Assembly (NCBI RefSeq): GCF_004328075.1
Contig: NZ_SJFN01000007.1
Coordinates: 1 to 64,000, forward strand
Origin: Siculibacillus lacustris
Lineage (GTDB): Bacteria; Pseudomonadota; Alphaproteobacteria; Rhizobiales; Ancalomicrobiaceae
Direction: 5' to 3'
Length of the DNA stretch: 64,000 nt
Under the pieces are notes generated by a model. That model saw nothing but the letters and a program-made list of their open reading frames with translations. It had not been told where the DNA came from and did no database searches. Positions 27,978-36,366 of the stretch are shown in pieces. The position numbers and the translations under genes are program-made. Position 1 is the first letter of the stretch; each line of letters opens with the position of its first letter.

Positions 27978-28313
27978 CCGCCGCCTCCGCGGGCGCGTCG
28001 CCGCGGTGTCCGAAGAAGCGGTGGCGCGTCGACGGCTGGCCGGGCGAACGGCCGGGCATGGCGGTGACCGTCGAGATCGAGACCGACACCCGGACGCTGC
28101 CGAGCCATCGGCTCTCACCGCCGCAACGCCAGGTCACGACGCGTTCCGCGAGCGCCGACGACGGGCGAGCGCCGCCGGATGTGCGCGACATCCCCTGAAC
28201 CATCGCGACGGGCCGTCGGCGGAGATCGTGCCGCATCGGCCGATGGTCGACACCCATCGGAACCGCCGTCACCTCTGCTGTCGAGATCGACAGGCGCCCC
28301 GCCCCGACATCGC
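27978..28313. other. 336-base stretch without a recognisable gene
   Basis: This is the space between the convergent AEC and lipocalin-like genes. Open frames here are Arg/Pro/Ser-rich shadows with no family pattern. I see no RNA gene, repeat or clear terminator. Confidence 0.5.
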
Positions 28314-28802
28314 TCACTTCACGCGATCGAACGCCAGGTGCGGTACGAATTGCCGACCGCTCGGATCGGTGATCGGCGACGCGACCACCTTCAGATGATC
28401 GGCATTCAGCTCTTCGACCTTGCGCATCAGGCTCAGCCCCCGCCATTGCGGAAAGGTCGATTGCCAGACCCTGGTGGTGAAGGTGCGTGCGCTCTCGTCG
28501 ACGTCGTAGGCGCCGAAATAGGCGATGGCCGGACCGACCGGGTCGGTCGGCACGGTACCGGCCTTGGCGGCGCGATCGCCACCGACGATGACGGCGCTGA
28601 ACGTGCCTTCCGGCGTGAAGACCACCAGGCCCTGCGAGCCGGGTCCCCAGGTGTCGCGCGTCGACCCGTCGGCGAATTGGTCGTAGTTGGTCACCAGCTT
28701 CCATGAGCCGATGAGTTCGCTCCGCATCGTTTCGCCGGCCGAAGCCGCACCGCTCGCACAGACGACGAGCCCGAGTACGGCCGCGGTGAAAATGTTGTGC
28801 AT
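28314..28802 (-). CDS. Exported lipocalin-like domain protein
   Basis: From ATG 28802 the product has 162 residues. A signal peptide is evident (MHNIFTAAVLGLVVCASGAASAGE, cleavage after ASA). The mature part reads as a lipocalin-like domain: LIGSWKLVTNYDQFADGSTRDTWGPGSQGLVVFTPEGTFSAVI, then TRTFTTRVWQSTFP-type strands. Such domains often bind small ligands in the periplasm. The gene is 32 bases downstream of the diheme cytochrome gene on the same strand, so the two are probably co-transcribed and may work together. Function is otherwise unknown. Confidence 0.8.
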   Translation of the reverse strand: MHNIFTAAVLGLVVCASGAASAGETMRSELIGSWKLVTNYDQFADGSTRDTWGPGSQGLVVFTPEGTFSAVIVGGDRAAKAGTVPTDPVGPAIAYFGAYDVDESARTFTTRVWQSTFPQWRGLSLMRKVEELNADHLKVVASPITDPSGRQFVPHLAFDRVK

Positions 28803-28834
28803 GGAAACGGATCCTCTCTGGATCGGGGGGGAGA

Positions 28835-29806
28835 TCACGGCTTCAGCGATGCCGCATAGGCGGCGACCGCGACCATCTCGGCGAGCGACATCCCGGCGGT
28901 GTTCGCCTTCATCGGCTCGGCCATGGTTCCGGCCCTGAGGCCGTGTTTGAACTCGTAGAGCTGGCGGACGAGATAGGAGGGCGACCGCCCGGCGAGCGGC
29001 GGAATGTCGGCGACGCCCTCGAGGGCGTCGCCATGGCAGGCGACGCAGGCGGGAATGCGGTCGGAAGCGCCGCGCTTGGCGATCGCTTCACCGAGCGCGA
29101 GACTGCCGGGCGGCACATGGGCGGTGAACGTCACGCGGGAATCGCGATTGACGAAATTTTCCTCGTCGTCGGGCATTTCGACGATGCGACCGGCCAAGGG
29201 CTCCGTGCTGCCGTCGCCTTTCGGCGTGTAGTACCAGGACGGGACGTAGCTGGTCGGGACCGTCTCGGTCTCGACGACCCTGATGCGGGGCGGGAGGGTC
29301 AGCGACGCGTAATAGGCGACCGCCTGTTCGATCTCTTCGTCGGTCAGGGTCTTCAGACCGGCGATCATGCGAAAGACGTGGCCGCGTTCCTTGACCGCGG
29401 TCGAGCGCGCACCGCTGCGGAAATCGGCGATCTGACGCCGAATGTAGGCGGCCGGCAGACCCGCGAGGCTGGCGTTCTCCGGTCCGCCGATACCCTCGGG
29501 GCGATGACAGACCCCACAGGGCCGAAGATCGGGCTTGCGCCCCTCGGCGACCACCGACGGCATCGGGGGATGGGCCTGCGGGAACCAGTCACGGGCGACG
29601 AAGAGATCGCGGATCTCGGTCAGGGTGTAACCGCGGCTGCTCCCGGGCACGTGGCGGACCGAGCCGTCGTCGGCGGGTGGCACATAGTCGCGCGGTGCGA
29701 CGGGGTAGGCCCAGACCGGCGGGGCCTCGTCGGCGCCGGCGGCCGAGGCGGCGAGGCAAATGGCGGCGAAGAGTGCGTTGCGAACCGCGCGGCGGGGAGA
29801 CGGCAT
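28835..29806 (-). CDS. Exported diheme cytochrome c (c4-like)
   Basis: ATG 29806 gives 323 residues. A signal peptide covers residues 1-25 (ALFAAICLAASAAGA). Two c-type heme motifs are present: CGVCH at 97-101 and CVACH at 254-258, each followed by a c4-like domain (SLAGLPAAYIRRQIADFRSGARS; PLAGRSPSYLVRQLYEFKHGLR), with candidate distal Met residues in MIAGLKTLTDEE and MAEPMKANTAGM. The insert between domains (~residues 175-245) and the ~70-residue region before heme 1 are longer than in simple c4 proteins. It is likely a periplasmic electron carrier for an unseen dehydrogenase. Confidence 0.88.
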   Translation of the reverse strand: MPSPRRAVRNALFAAICLAASAAGADEAPPVWAYPVAPRDYVPPADDGSVRHVPGSSRGYTLTEIRDLFVARDWFPQAHPPMPSVVAEGRKPDLRPCGVCHRPEGIGGPENASLAGLPAAYIRRQIADFRSGARSTAVKERGHVFRMIAGLKTLTDEEIEQAVAYYASLTLPPRIRVVETETVPTSYVPSWYYTPKGDGSTEPLAGRIVEMPDDEENFVNRDSRVTFTAHVPPGSLALGEAIAKRGASDRIPACVACHGDALEGVADIPPLAGRSPSYLVRQLYEFKHGLRAGTMAEPMKANTAGMSLAEMVAVAAYAASLKP

Positions 29807-30213
29807 CTGAAGGCCACGATCATCTGGGGCCACCGCAGACGCCCCGCCCCTCTCGGGACCGCAGGCTCCGCGGCGAGCGCCGGTTACCGATGTTTTCGAA
29901 CGGCGGAGATCACACCTGCGGCCGCCGGACCTCCCCGAGGGAAGGGGCGACCGCGACACCGCGTCATACGAAATACTACCGATTCGCGGCGCCGGTGTGC
30001 GGCAAAGTTTGCGCCTATTCGGCCACGATGACGGCCGCGGCGACCCGTCGATCACGCCTCGACCGCGCTCGAAACGAGTCGGCGATCTGCGGCGCTGCGT
30101 CGCCGCCTCGCTCCACGCGGCGGCTCCGACGCCCGCTCGAACGGTCCCGACCATCGTTCTCGCGGTTTGACCCTACTCATCCGGAGCGGACCCGTCCAAA
30201 CCCCGGTCTCGGG
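29807..30213. other. 407-base region without a gene; probable cytochrome promoter
   Basis: The only AT-rich patch is around 29964-29984 (ATACGAAATACTACCGATT), about 160 bases upstream of the minus-strand cytochrome start, and may contain its promoter. Other open frames in the region are high-GC shadows without family features. Confidence 0.4.
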
Positions 30214-32484
30214 TCAGTGAGTCTCGGGCTCGCGGCCGGTCGCTCGGCGCAGGATGGCGGCGAGGACGTCGGCGTGGTCGTCGGTCCAGGCGGCGACCTG
30301 GGTTTCGGGGGCCATGCGCCGCCACGCGGGGTCGCCGGCGATCGTCGCCAGATCGGCCGGATCGCGGGCCATCACCGCCACGGCGGAAGTCCCGTCGTGC
30401 TCGGCCTCGCCGGCCGCGTCGGGATGCCCGACCCGGCTCCACACCGTCAAACCCTCGGCGGTGCCGAGCGCTGCGGCCACCGGCAACAGGTCCATGTGGC
30501 GGTTGGTGAGGTGGAAGGCGAGGAGGCCGTGGGGCCCGAGGCGATCGCGGTAGAGGCGGATCGCCTCGCGGGTGAGGAGGTGGACGGGAATCGAGTCGGA
30601 GGAAAAGGCATCGACGACGATCAGGTCGGCGGCCGGACGATCGGCGCGCGCCAGGGTCAGACGGCCGTCACCGACGACGATCTCCTGATCGGGCCTGCAG
30701 GCGGCGAGAAAGCGGAACTTCGCCGGGTCGCGGGCGATGCGCACCACTTCCGGGTCGATCTCGTAGAAGGTCCAGGCCTCACCGGCGCGGGCGTGGCAGG
30801 CGAGCGATCCGGTACCGAGCCCGATCGCCGCAACCCGGGCGATGCGGCCGCCGCCGGCCGCCCGCGCCGCTGCGATCACGTCGGCGAGCGGGCCGCCGGA
30901 CCAGTAATAGGTCGCCGGCCGCGGGCGGCCGTCGATCGGCGCGCCGGCGACGTCGCGGATGCGCTCGGCGCCATGGATGGTGGTGCCGTGGAACAGGAAG
31001 CGGAACTGCCCGTCGGCCGATTCGGCGATGCGGTGGACGCCGTAGAAGGAGCGCACACTCTCGACCTTCGCGAGGCCCGGCGCGAAGCCGACGGCGGCGA
31101 AGAGGGTGACGGCGAAGGTGCCGGCGAGGCGCAGATCGTCGGCGCGCGCCATCACCACCAGCACCACCGCCAGCGCCACCAGCGCCAGCAGGGTGGCGTC
31201 GGTGAGCGTGCCGAGCGGCAGATGCAGCGCCACCGGCAGGGCGAAGAGGAGCGCCGCGCCGGCGACCCAGGGCAGCGCGCGTCGCAGATCGGCGGTCGAG
31301 GGCCGGCGCAGGCCCGGCCGGCAGGCGAGCGCCGCCACCAGCAGGATCGGGTATTCGGCGATGGTGGTGAAGATCGCCGGCGCCAGGAGGCCGGCGAAGA
31401 TGCCGCCGAGCACGCCGCCGAGGCTCATCCACAGATAGAAGGCGGTGAGGTTGTCGGGTTTCGGCCGGTCGGCGGCGAGTTCGCCGTGGGCGACCATCGC
31501 GGCGACGAAGAAGGCGGCGAGTTCGAGGGCGACGCGGGCGGGCAGCGGCAGCACCGGCAGGGCGGTGAGCGCCACGACCGCGGCCATCAGGAACGGCTGC
31601 ACCGCCAGCATGGCGCCATGGGGCGGCAGCGGCCGGTGCCGGAACACCAGCACGAAGGTGGCGAGGAACAGCGACAGCGGCAGCACCCACAGGAAGGGGG
31701 CGGCGGCGACGTCGGTGGAGATGTGGGCGGTGACCGCGACCAGCAGCGCCGAGGGCACGAAGGCGAGGAAGACCCAGCGCAAGGCGCGCCGCGCCGCGAT
31801 GGGTTCGGGCTTCGTGCGGACCTCGCGCGCGGCCCCGGCCGGAGCGGTCTTCAGCGTCACCGCGCCGAGGGCGGCGATCAGCGCGGCGAGGACGAGGAAG
31901 CCGCCGGCCCACAGGCGGGCCTGGGCCTGCGCGCCGATCCACGGCTCGATCACCACCGGATAGGCGAGGAGCGCCAGGAACGAGCCGAGATTGGAGGCGC
32001 CGTAGAGGAAATAGGGATCGCTCGCATGGGCATGGCCGGTGCGGGCGAACCACGCCTGCAACAGCGGCCCGTTGACCGACACCGCGAAGAACGGCAGGCC
32101 GACGGTGAGGGCGAAGAGGCCGATCAGCCAGACCTCGGTGAAGCGCTCGGGCGGCGCGCCCCAGGACGCCGGCACGGCGATCGGCAGCACCACCGCGGCG
32201 GCGAGGCAGACCATCAGGTGGACGCCGATCGCCTTGGCGAGACCGAGCCGGGTGGTGAGGAGATGGGCGAGGCCATAGCCGGCGAGCAGCACGGCCTGGA
32301 AGAACACCATCGCCACCGACCATACCGCCGCCGAACCGCCGAGCTTCGGCAGCACCATCTTGGTGAACATCGGCTGCACGGAGAACAGCAGGAAGGCCGA
32401 GAGGAACAGCGTGCCGGCGAAGGCCGGCAGGATCAGGGCCGAAAGGCCGCGCCCGGTGCGGCGGGTGGTGATCGTCTGCGACAC
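30214..32484 (-). CDS. Membrane-fused spermidine synthase-like protein
   Basis: GTG 32484, with GGAG seven bases upstream, gives 756 residues; a TTG at 32502 is possible. Residues ~15-500 contain a dozen or more hydrophobic helices beginning LSALILPAFAGTLFLSAFLLFSVQPMFTKMVLPKLGGS. Residues ~500-756 form a spermidine synthase-type methyltransferase-fold domain: RIARVAAIGLGTGSLACHARAG (nucleotide/SAM site), YEIDPEVVRIARDPAKF and DLIVVDAFSSDSIPVHLLTREA. Such fused proteins are common and poorly characterised, and polyamine synthesis is not proven. The gene stands alone between the cytochrome and LacI genes. Confidence 0.85.
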   Translation of the reverse strand: MSQTITTRRTGRGLSALILPAFAGTLFLSAFLLFSVQPMFTKMVLPKLGGSAAVWSVAMVFFQAVLLAGYGLAHLLTTRLGLAKAIGVHLMVCLAAAVVLPIAVPASWGAPPERFTEVWLIGLFALTVGLPFFAVSVNGPLLQAWFARTGHAHASDPYFLYGASNLGSFLALLAYPVVIEPWIGAQAQARLWAGGFLVLAALIAALGAVTLKTAPAGAAREVRTKPEPIAARRALRWVFLAFVPSALLVAVTAHISTDVAAAPFLWVLPLSLFLATFVLVFRHRPLPPHGAMLAVQPFLMAAVVALTALPVLPLPARVALELAAFFVAAMVAHGELAADRPKPDNLTAFYLWMSLGGVLGGIFAGLLAPAIFTTIAEYPILLVAALACRPGLRRPSTADLRRALPWVAGAALLFALPVALHLPLGTLTDATLLALVALAVVLVVMARADDLRLAGTFAVTLFAAVGFAPGLAKVESVRSFYGVHRIAESADGQFRFLFHGTTIHGAERIRDVAGAPIDGRPRPATYYWSGGPLADVIAAARAAGGGRIARVAAIGLGTGSLACHARAGEAWTFYEIDPEVVRIARDPAKFRFLAACRPDQEIVVGDGRLTLARADRPAADLIVVDAFSSDSIPVHLLTREAIRLYRDRLGPHGLLAFHLTNRHMDLLPVAAALGTAEGLTVWSRVGHPDAAGEAEHDGTSAVAVMARDPADLATIAGDPAWRRMAPETQVAAWTDDHADVLAAILRRATGREPETH

Positions 32485-32653
32485 GCCTCGTCTCCGGCCC
32501 AAGGTTTCGCGACCGCCTTCGTCGGGCGTCCGAGACGTTTCTAGCCGAGGAGCCTTTAAGATCTCATCTCCGACGCGTGCAGTCCGCCGCGTGACGTCGC
32601 ATGGGTGGCGACGAACGGCGATGCGCTGCGCCGCCGTCGACCGTTCCGCTCGC

Positions 32654-33652
32654 TCACGCCGGCGCGCGGGTCGAGCGGCGCACCACCAGGGTCGGGCGGA
32701 ACCGCGCGGGGCGCTCGCCGGCCGGCTCGATCAGACCGAGCAGGGCGGCGCAGGCGTCGGCCATCTCCTGTTCGGGCAACGCCAGGGTGGTGAGGCCGTT
32801 GGCGAGGTGGGGCACCAGCTCGCCGTCGCCATAGCCGACGAGGGAGAAATCCTCGGGGATCCGCAAACCGAGGCGGGCGGCACCGGCCAGCACGCCGGCG
32901 GTGTGGCGGGCGCTGCCGAGCACCAGGCCGGTCGGGCGGTCGGGGCCGGCCATCAGGTCGAGGAATGCGCCTTCGGCGGCATCGGCGCGCGGCGGGCAGA
33001 TCCGCACCCGCCGCAGCGTCTCGGGATCGCGGCCGACGACCGAGAGAAAACCGTCGAGGCGCGCCGCCCCGGTCGACACGCGCGAGAGATTGCCGATGTA
33101 GCCGATACGGACATGGCCGAGATCGACGAGGTGGCGCGCCGACAAGGCGAGGCCGTAGTCGTCGGCGACCTCGACCCGCGGCGCGTCGATCTGCGGGTGG
33201 TGGCGCAGCAGCTGCACGACGTCGAGCCGCGCCAACATCGCCAGGGTCTCGGGCGTCGGATCGGCGGTCGGCGCCAGCACCACGCCTTCGGCCTGGGCCT
33301 CGAGCAGATTGAGGATCGCCGACTGTTCGCGATCGGGGCGGTCGTCGGTGGTCGACAGCATCATCTGGCGCGAGCGCGGCGCGGCGGCGTCGGCCAGCGT
33401 CTTGGCGATGGTGGTGTAATAGCGATTCTCGATGTCGGGGATGACCAGACCGATGATCCGGCTCTTGGCGGTCTTCAGACTGCGCGCCGCACTGTTGGGG
33501 ACGTAGCCGTGATGGGCGGCGAGCTCCTGGATGCGGCGCTTGGTCTCGGCGCTGATCGCCGGATGGTCGTTGAGCGCCCGCGACACGGTCGAGTGCGCCA
33601 TGCCGAGCATGGTCGCCAATTGCTTGATGGTGATCGGCTCTCTCGTCGCCAC
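32654..33652 (-). CDS. LacI-family transcriptional repressor
   Basis: From GTG 33652 the protein has 332 residues, the normal length for the family. The N-terminal HTH and hinge helix read TIKQLATMLGMAHSTVSRALNDHPAISAETKRRIQELA and NSAARSLKTAKSRIIGLVIPD. The periplasmic-binding-like effector domain ends with the typical TLALPEQEMADACAALLGLIEP. It is divergent from the kinase/enolase operon at 33963. Two near-palindromic GCACACGTG-containing sites in the gap are the probable operators, so it should repress that operon until an intermediate appears. No clear ribosome site precedes the GTG. Confidence 0.9.
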   Translation of the reverse strand: MATREPITIKQLATMLGMAHSTVSRALNDHPAISAETKRRIQELAAHHGYVPNSAARSLKTAKSRIIGLVIPDIENRYYTTIAKTLADAAAPRSRQMMLSTTDDRPDREQSAILNLLEAQAEGVVLAPTADPTPETLAMLARLDVVQLLRHHPQIDAPRVEVADDYGLALSARHLVDLGHVRIGYIGNLSRVSTGAARLDGFLSVVGRDPETLRRVRICPPRADAAEGAFLDLMAGPDRPTGLVLGSARHTAGVLAGAARLGLRIPEDFSLVGYGDGELVPHLANGLTTLALPEQEMADACAALLGLIEPAGERPARFRPTLVVRRSTRAPA

Positions 33653-33808
33653 GCGATGGATCTCGCTCGCTCGCCGCCGTCCGCGCCGCGGGTCGACGCC
33701 CTCCGGAAAGGATACCGATTCCGCCCGCGCGGCAACCCGCTTCTCGGCACGCGCGCCCCGTGCGACCTCTTGCCGATGCGCAATGCCACGAAACGCGGAA
33801 TCGCGGCA

Positions 33809-33855
33809 TTGACAGATTGCACACGTGTGCGCTAGCAATAATGCACACGTGAGCA
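33809..33855 (+). promoter_or_regulatory. Promoter flanked by two LacI-type operators
   Basis: A perfect -35 TTGACA lies at 33809-33814 and a weak -10 around 33832-33838. GCACACGTGTGC (33819-33830) is a perfect 12-base palindrome within the spacer. A second copy, GCACACGTGAGC (33843-33854), lies 24 bases on at the transcription start. CG-centred palindromes of this size are the usual target of LacI-family repressors. The kinase gene starts about 110 bases downstream. Confidence 0.72.
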
Positions 33856-33962
33856 CCAGTCGCGGCAACGGCGTTGCTTCGCGGTTGCGAGCGAAATCGT
33901 ACGGGACCCTCGGCGGTCTTTGTGCGTTGCAACAGAACGTCCCGGCGCGGGTGGGGTTTCGC

Positions 33963-34985
33963 ATGGCCATGGCATTCACCGATCTCAGCGCCGATCTCGC
34001 CGCCGTCCGCGCGACCCTCTCCGGCATGGGGCTGCTCGCCGCCGACGAACCCTTCGTCGTCGAGCCGCTGACCGGCGGCGTCTCGTCCAACGTCCTGGTG
34101 ATCAGCACCGGCGAGCGCCGCCTCTGTCTCAAACAGGCACTGCCCCGTCTCAAGGTGGCGAAGGAATGGCTGGTGCCGATCTCGCGGATCTATGCCGAGA
34201 TCGACTGGTTGACCACCGTCGCGACGATCGAGCCGACCCTGGTGCCGGCGGTGCTCGGCGTCGACCGCGCCGCCGGTTGCTTCGCCATGGAATTCCTGGC
34301 GCCGGCCGAGCATCCCAATTGGAAGGCGCGGCTGATGGCCGGATCGGTCGATCCCGCCTTCGCGGGTCTCCTCGGCGACCGCCTCGGGCGGATCCATGCG
34401 GCCACGGCGCGCCGACCGGAGCTCGCCGCCACCTTCGCCACCGACGCCGATTTCCATGCCCTGCGGCTCGATCCCTATCTGCTCGAGACGGCGCGCAACC
34501 ACCCCGATCTGGCGGCACGGCTGGAGGCGGTGGTCGAGACCACGCGGACCACCAAGCTGGCGCTGGTGCACGGCGACGTGTCGCCGAAGAACATTCTGAT
34601 CGGACCTCGAGGGCCGGTGCTGCTCGACGCCGAATGCGCCTGGTGGGGCGATCCGGCCTTCGATCTCGCCTTCTGCCTCAACCACCTGCTGCTCAAGGCG
34701 GCGGTGCTGCCGGCGGTGCGCCCGGCGCTGTTCGAGAGTTTCCGCCGCCTGACCGCGGCCCATCTCGCCCATGTCGACTGGGAGCCGGTCGACGCGCTCG
34801 AAGCCCGCGCGGCCGCTCTCCTCGCCTGCCTGCTTCTCGCTCGGGTCGACGGCAAGTCGCCCGCCGAATACCTCGACGCGGGCCGCCGCGACCTCGTGCG
34901 CGCCGCCGCCCGCCCCCTGATCGCGCAACCGCCGGTGAGCCTCGCCGCGGTCGCCACGCATCTCGAAAGGATCGTCGCATCATGA
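33963..34985 (+). CDS. Aminoglycoside phosphotransferase (APH)-fold small-molecule kinase
   Basis: ATG 33963 (or 33969) gives 340 residues. The kinase fold is shown by the N-lobe VEPLTGGVSSNVLVISTGERRLCLKQALPRLK, the catalytic loop LVHGDVSPKNILIG (Asp and Asn) and the metal loop LLDAECAWWGDPAFDLAFCL. Relatives include methylthioribose, homoserine and choline kinases, so an alcohol group on a small metabolite is the expected substrate. It overlaps the enolase-like gene by four bases (ATGA), which suggests that the kinase product feeds the enolase paralog. It is the first gene of the LacI-controlled operon. Confidence 0.85.
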   Translation: MAMAFTDLSADLAAVRATLSGMGLLAADEPFVVEPLTGGVSSNVLVISTGERRLCLKQALPRLKVAKEWLVPISRIYAEIDWLTTVATIEPTLVPAVLGVDRAAGCFAMEFLAPAEHPNWKARLMAGSVDPAFAGLLGDRLGRIHAATARRPELAATFATDADFHALRLDPYLLETARNHPDLAARLEAVVETTRTTKLALVHGDVSPKNILIGPRGPVLLDAECAWWGDPAFDLAFCLNHLLLKAAVLPAVRPALFESFRRLTAAHLAHVDWEPVDALEARAAALLACLLLARVDGKSPAEYLDAGRRDLVRAAARPLIAQPPVSLAAVATHLERIVAS

Positions 34986-36247
34986 GCCGCATCACCGAGG
35001 TCACGCCGCGCCGGGTCTGGGACTCCCGCGGCTGGCCGACCGTCGAAGTCGACGTCACCATCGCCGGCGGCCGATCGGGCCGCGGCATCGCCCCGGCCGG
35101 CGCCTCGCGCGGCCTGCACGAGGCGGTCGAGCTGCGCGACGGCGGCGAGGCGCTCGGCGGCAAGGGGGTCGCGGCGGCGATCGAGGCGGTCCGCCGCGAG
35201 ATCGCGCCGGCGCTGATCGGCCGCGACGTGCAGGATCAGGCGGGCATCGACGGGCTCCTGGTGGCGCTCGACGGCACGCCCAATCGGTCGCGGCTCGGCG
35301 GCAACGCCATCGTCGCCACCTCTATGGCGGTGATGTTCGCGGCCGCCGCCGACGCCGGCCTGCCGCTGTGGAAGCATCTCGCCGGCGCGACCGTGCCGAA
35401 GATGCCGTTGCCGCAGATCCAGATCTTCGGCGGCGGGGCGCACGCCGGGCGGCGCATCGACATCCAGGATCTGATGGTGATCGCCACCGGCGCGACGAGC
35501 TTCGACCGGGCGTTGGAGATGACCTGCGAGGTCTATCATGCCGCCGGCCGGATCATGGCCGAGCGCGGCCTGTTGCAGGGCGTCGCCGACGAAGGCGGCT
35601 GGTGGCCGGCCTTCGAGAACAACGAACACGCCCTCGACACCCTGGTGCGCGCCATCGAGCGGGCCGGCTACGTCCCCGGCGAGGACGTCGCCATCGCCCT
35701 CGACATCGCCTCGTCGGAGTTCGGCAAGGACGGCCGCTACCGCCTCGCCCTCGAGGATCGCGAACTCTCCTCCGACGCCATGGCGGAGATGCTGATCGGC
35801 TGGCTCGACCGCTATCCGATCGTCTCGATCGAAGACCCGCTGGCGGAAGACGACGAAGCGGGGCTCGTCGCCTTCACCGCGGCGGTGGGTCACCGCGTGC
35901 AGATCATCGGCGACGACTTCCTGGTGACCAACGCCGGGCGTGTCTCGGCAGCGGCGAAGGCCGGGGCCTGCAATGCGGTGCTGCTGAAGCCCAATCAGGC
36001 CGGCACCATCACCGAGACCCGCGCCGCCCTCGCCGCGGCGCAGGCGGAAGGTTGGGGCACCGTGGTCTCGGCGCGCTCCGGCGAGACCGAAGACGTCGCG
36101 ATCGTCCATCTCGCCACCGGCTGGAACGCCGGCCAACTCAAGGTCGGTTCCTTCGCCCGCTCCGAACGCATGGCCAAGTGGAACGAGGCGGTCCGGGTCG
36201 AACAGACCGGTCTCGCCTATTGGGGGCCGACGGCGCTGAAGCGCTGA
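34982..36247 (+). CDS. Enolase paralog with altered active site
   Basis: The 421-residue protein aligns along its whole length with phosphopyruvate hydratase. Kept residues are metal ligands Asp231, Glu274 and Asp301, acid Glu204 (ADEGG), base Lys326 (LLKPNQ), Arg355 and Ser356 (ARSGETED) and Lys377 (QLKVGS). Changes stand out: the flexible-loop Ser that binds the second Mg is Ala39 (APAGASRG instead of xPSGASTG), the His before Arg-Ser is Ala354 (SARSGETED instead of SHRSGETED), and a conserved Glu is Asp163. True enolase binds 2-phosphoglycerate through that His and the loop. The substrate is therefore probably a different, perhaps kinase-phosphorylated, acid. It lies in a LacI-controlled catabolic operon, not a glycolytic context. 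Confidence 0.88.
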   Translation: MSRITEVTPRRVWDSRGWPTVEVDVTIAGGRSGRGIAPAGASRGLHEAVELRDGGEALGGKGVAAAIEAVRREIAPALIGRDVQDQAGIDGLLVALDGTPNRSRLGGNAIVATSMAVMFAAAADAGLPLWKHLAGATVPKMPLPQIQIFGGGAHAGRRIDIQDLMVIATGATSFDRALEMTCEVYHAAGRIMAERGLLQGVADEGGWWPAFENNEHALDTLVRAIERAGYVPGEDVAIALDIASSEFGKDGRYRLALEDRELSSDAMAEMLIGWLDRYPIVSIEDPLAEDDEAGLVAFTAAVGHRVQIIGDDFLVTNAGRVSAAAKAGACNAVLLKPNQAGTITETRAALAAAQAEGWGTVVSARSGETEDVAIVHLATGWNAGQLKVGSFARSERMAKWNEAVRVEQTGLAYWGPTALKR

Positions 36248-36366
36248 ATCCGCCCACGAACACCCCGGGACCAGCTCTGCGCGGCCGTCGACGGCGGCCG
36301 CGACGGGGCGGGTCGGTCCCCATCGAGATCCAATCATGGTTCCAACCACTCCAGGGAGGAGTGCGC

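Noticed and set aside
26052-28118. A 688-codon minus-strand open frame
   Set aside because: It lies opposite the metallo-beta-lactamase-fold and AEC genes, both with full motifs, and shows no family features.
29677-32544. A 955-codon plus-strand open frame opposite the spermidine-synthase-like gene
   Set aside because: The minus strand encodes a clear membrane and methyltransferase-fold protein. The plus frame is a low-complexity Glu/Arg/Gly/His shadow.
33963-34985. Methylthioribose kinase belonging to the methionine salvage side
   Set aside because: The APH fold is shared, but the gene is in the LacI-controlled operon 12 kb from the sulfur genes, with no mtnA-like gene beside it.
34982-36247. 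Housekeeping enolase
   Set aside because: The active-site His and second-metal Ser are replaced, and the operon context is catabolic.
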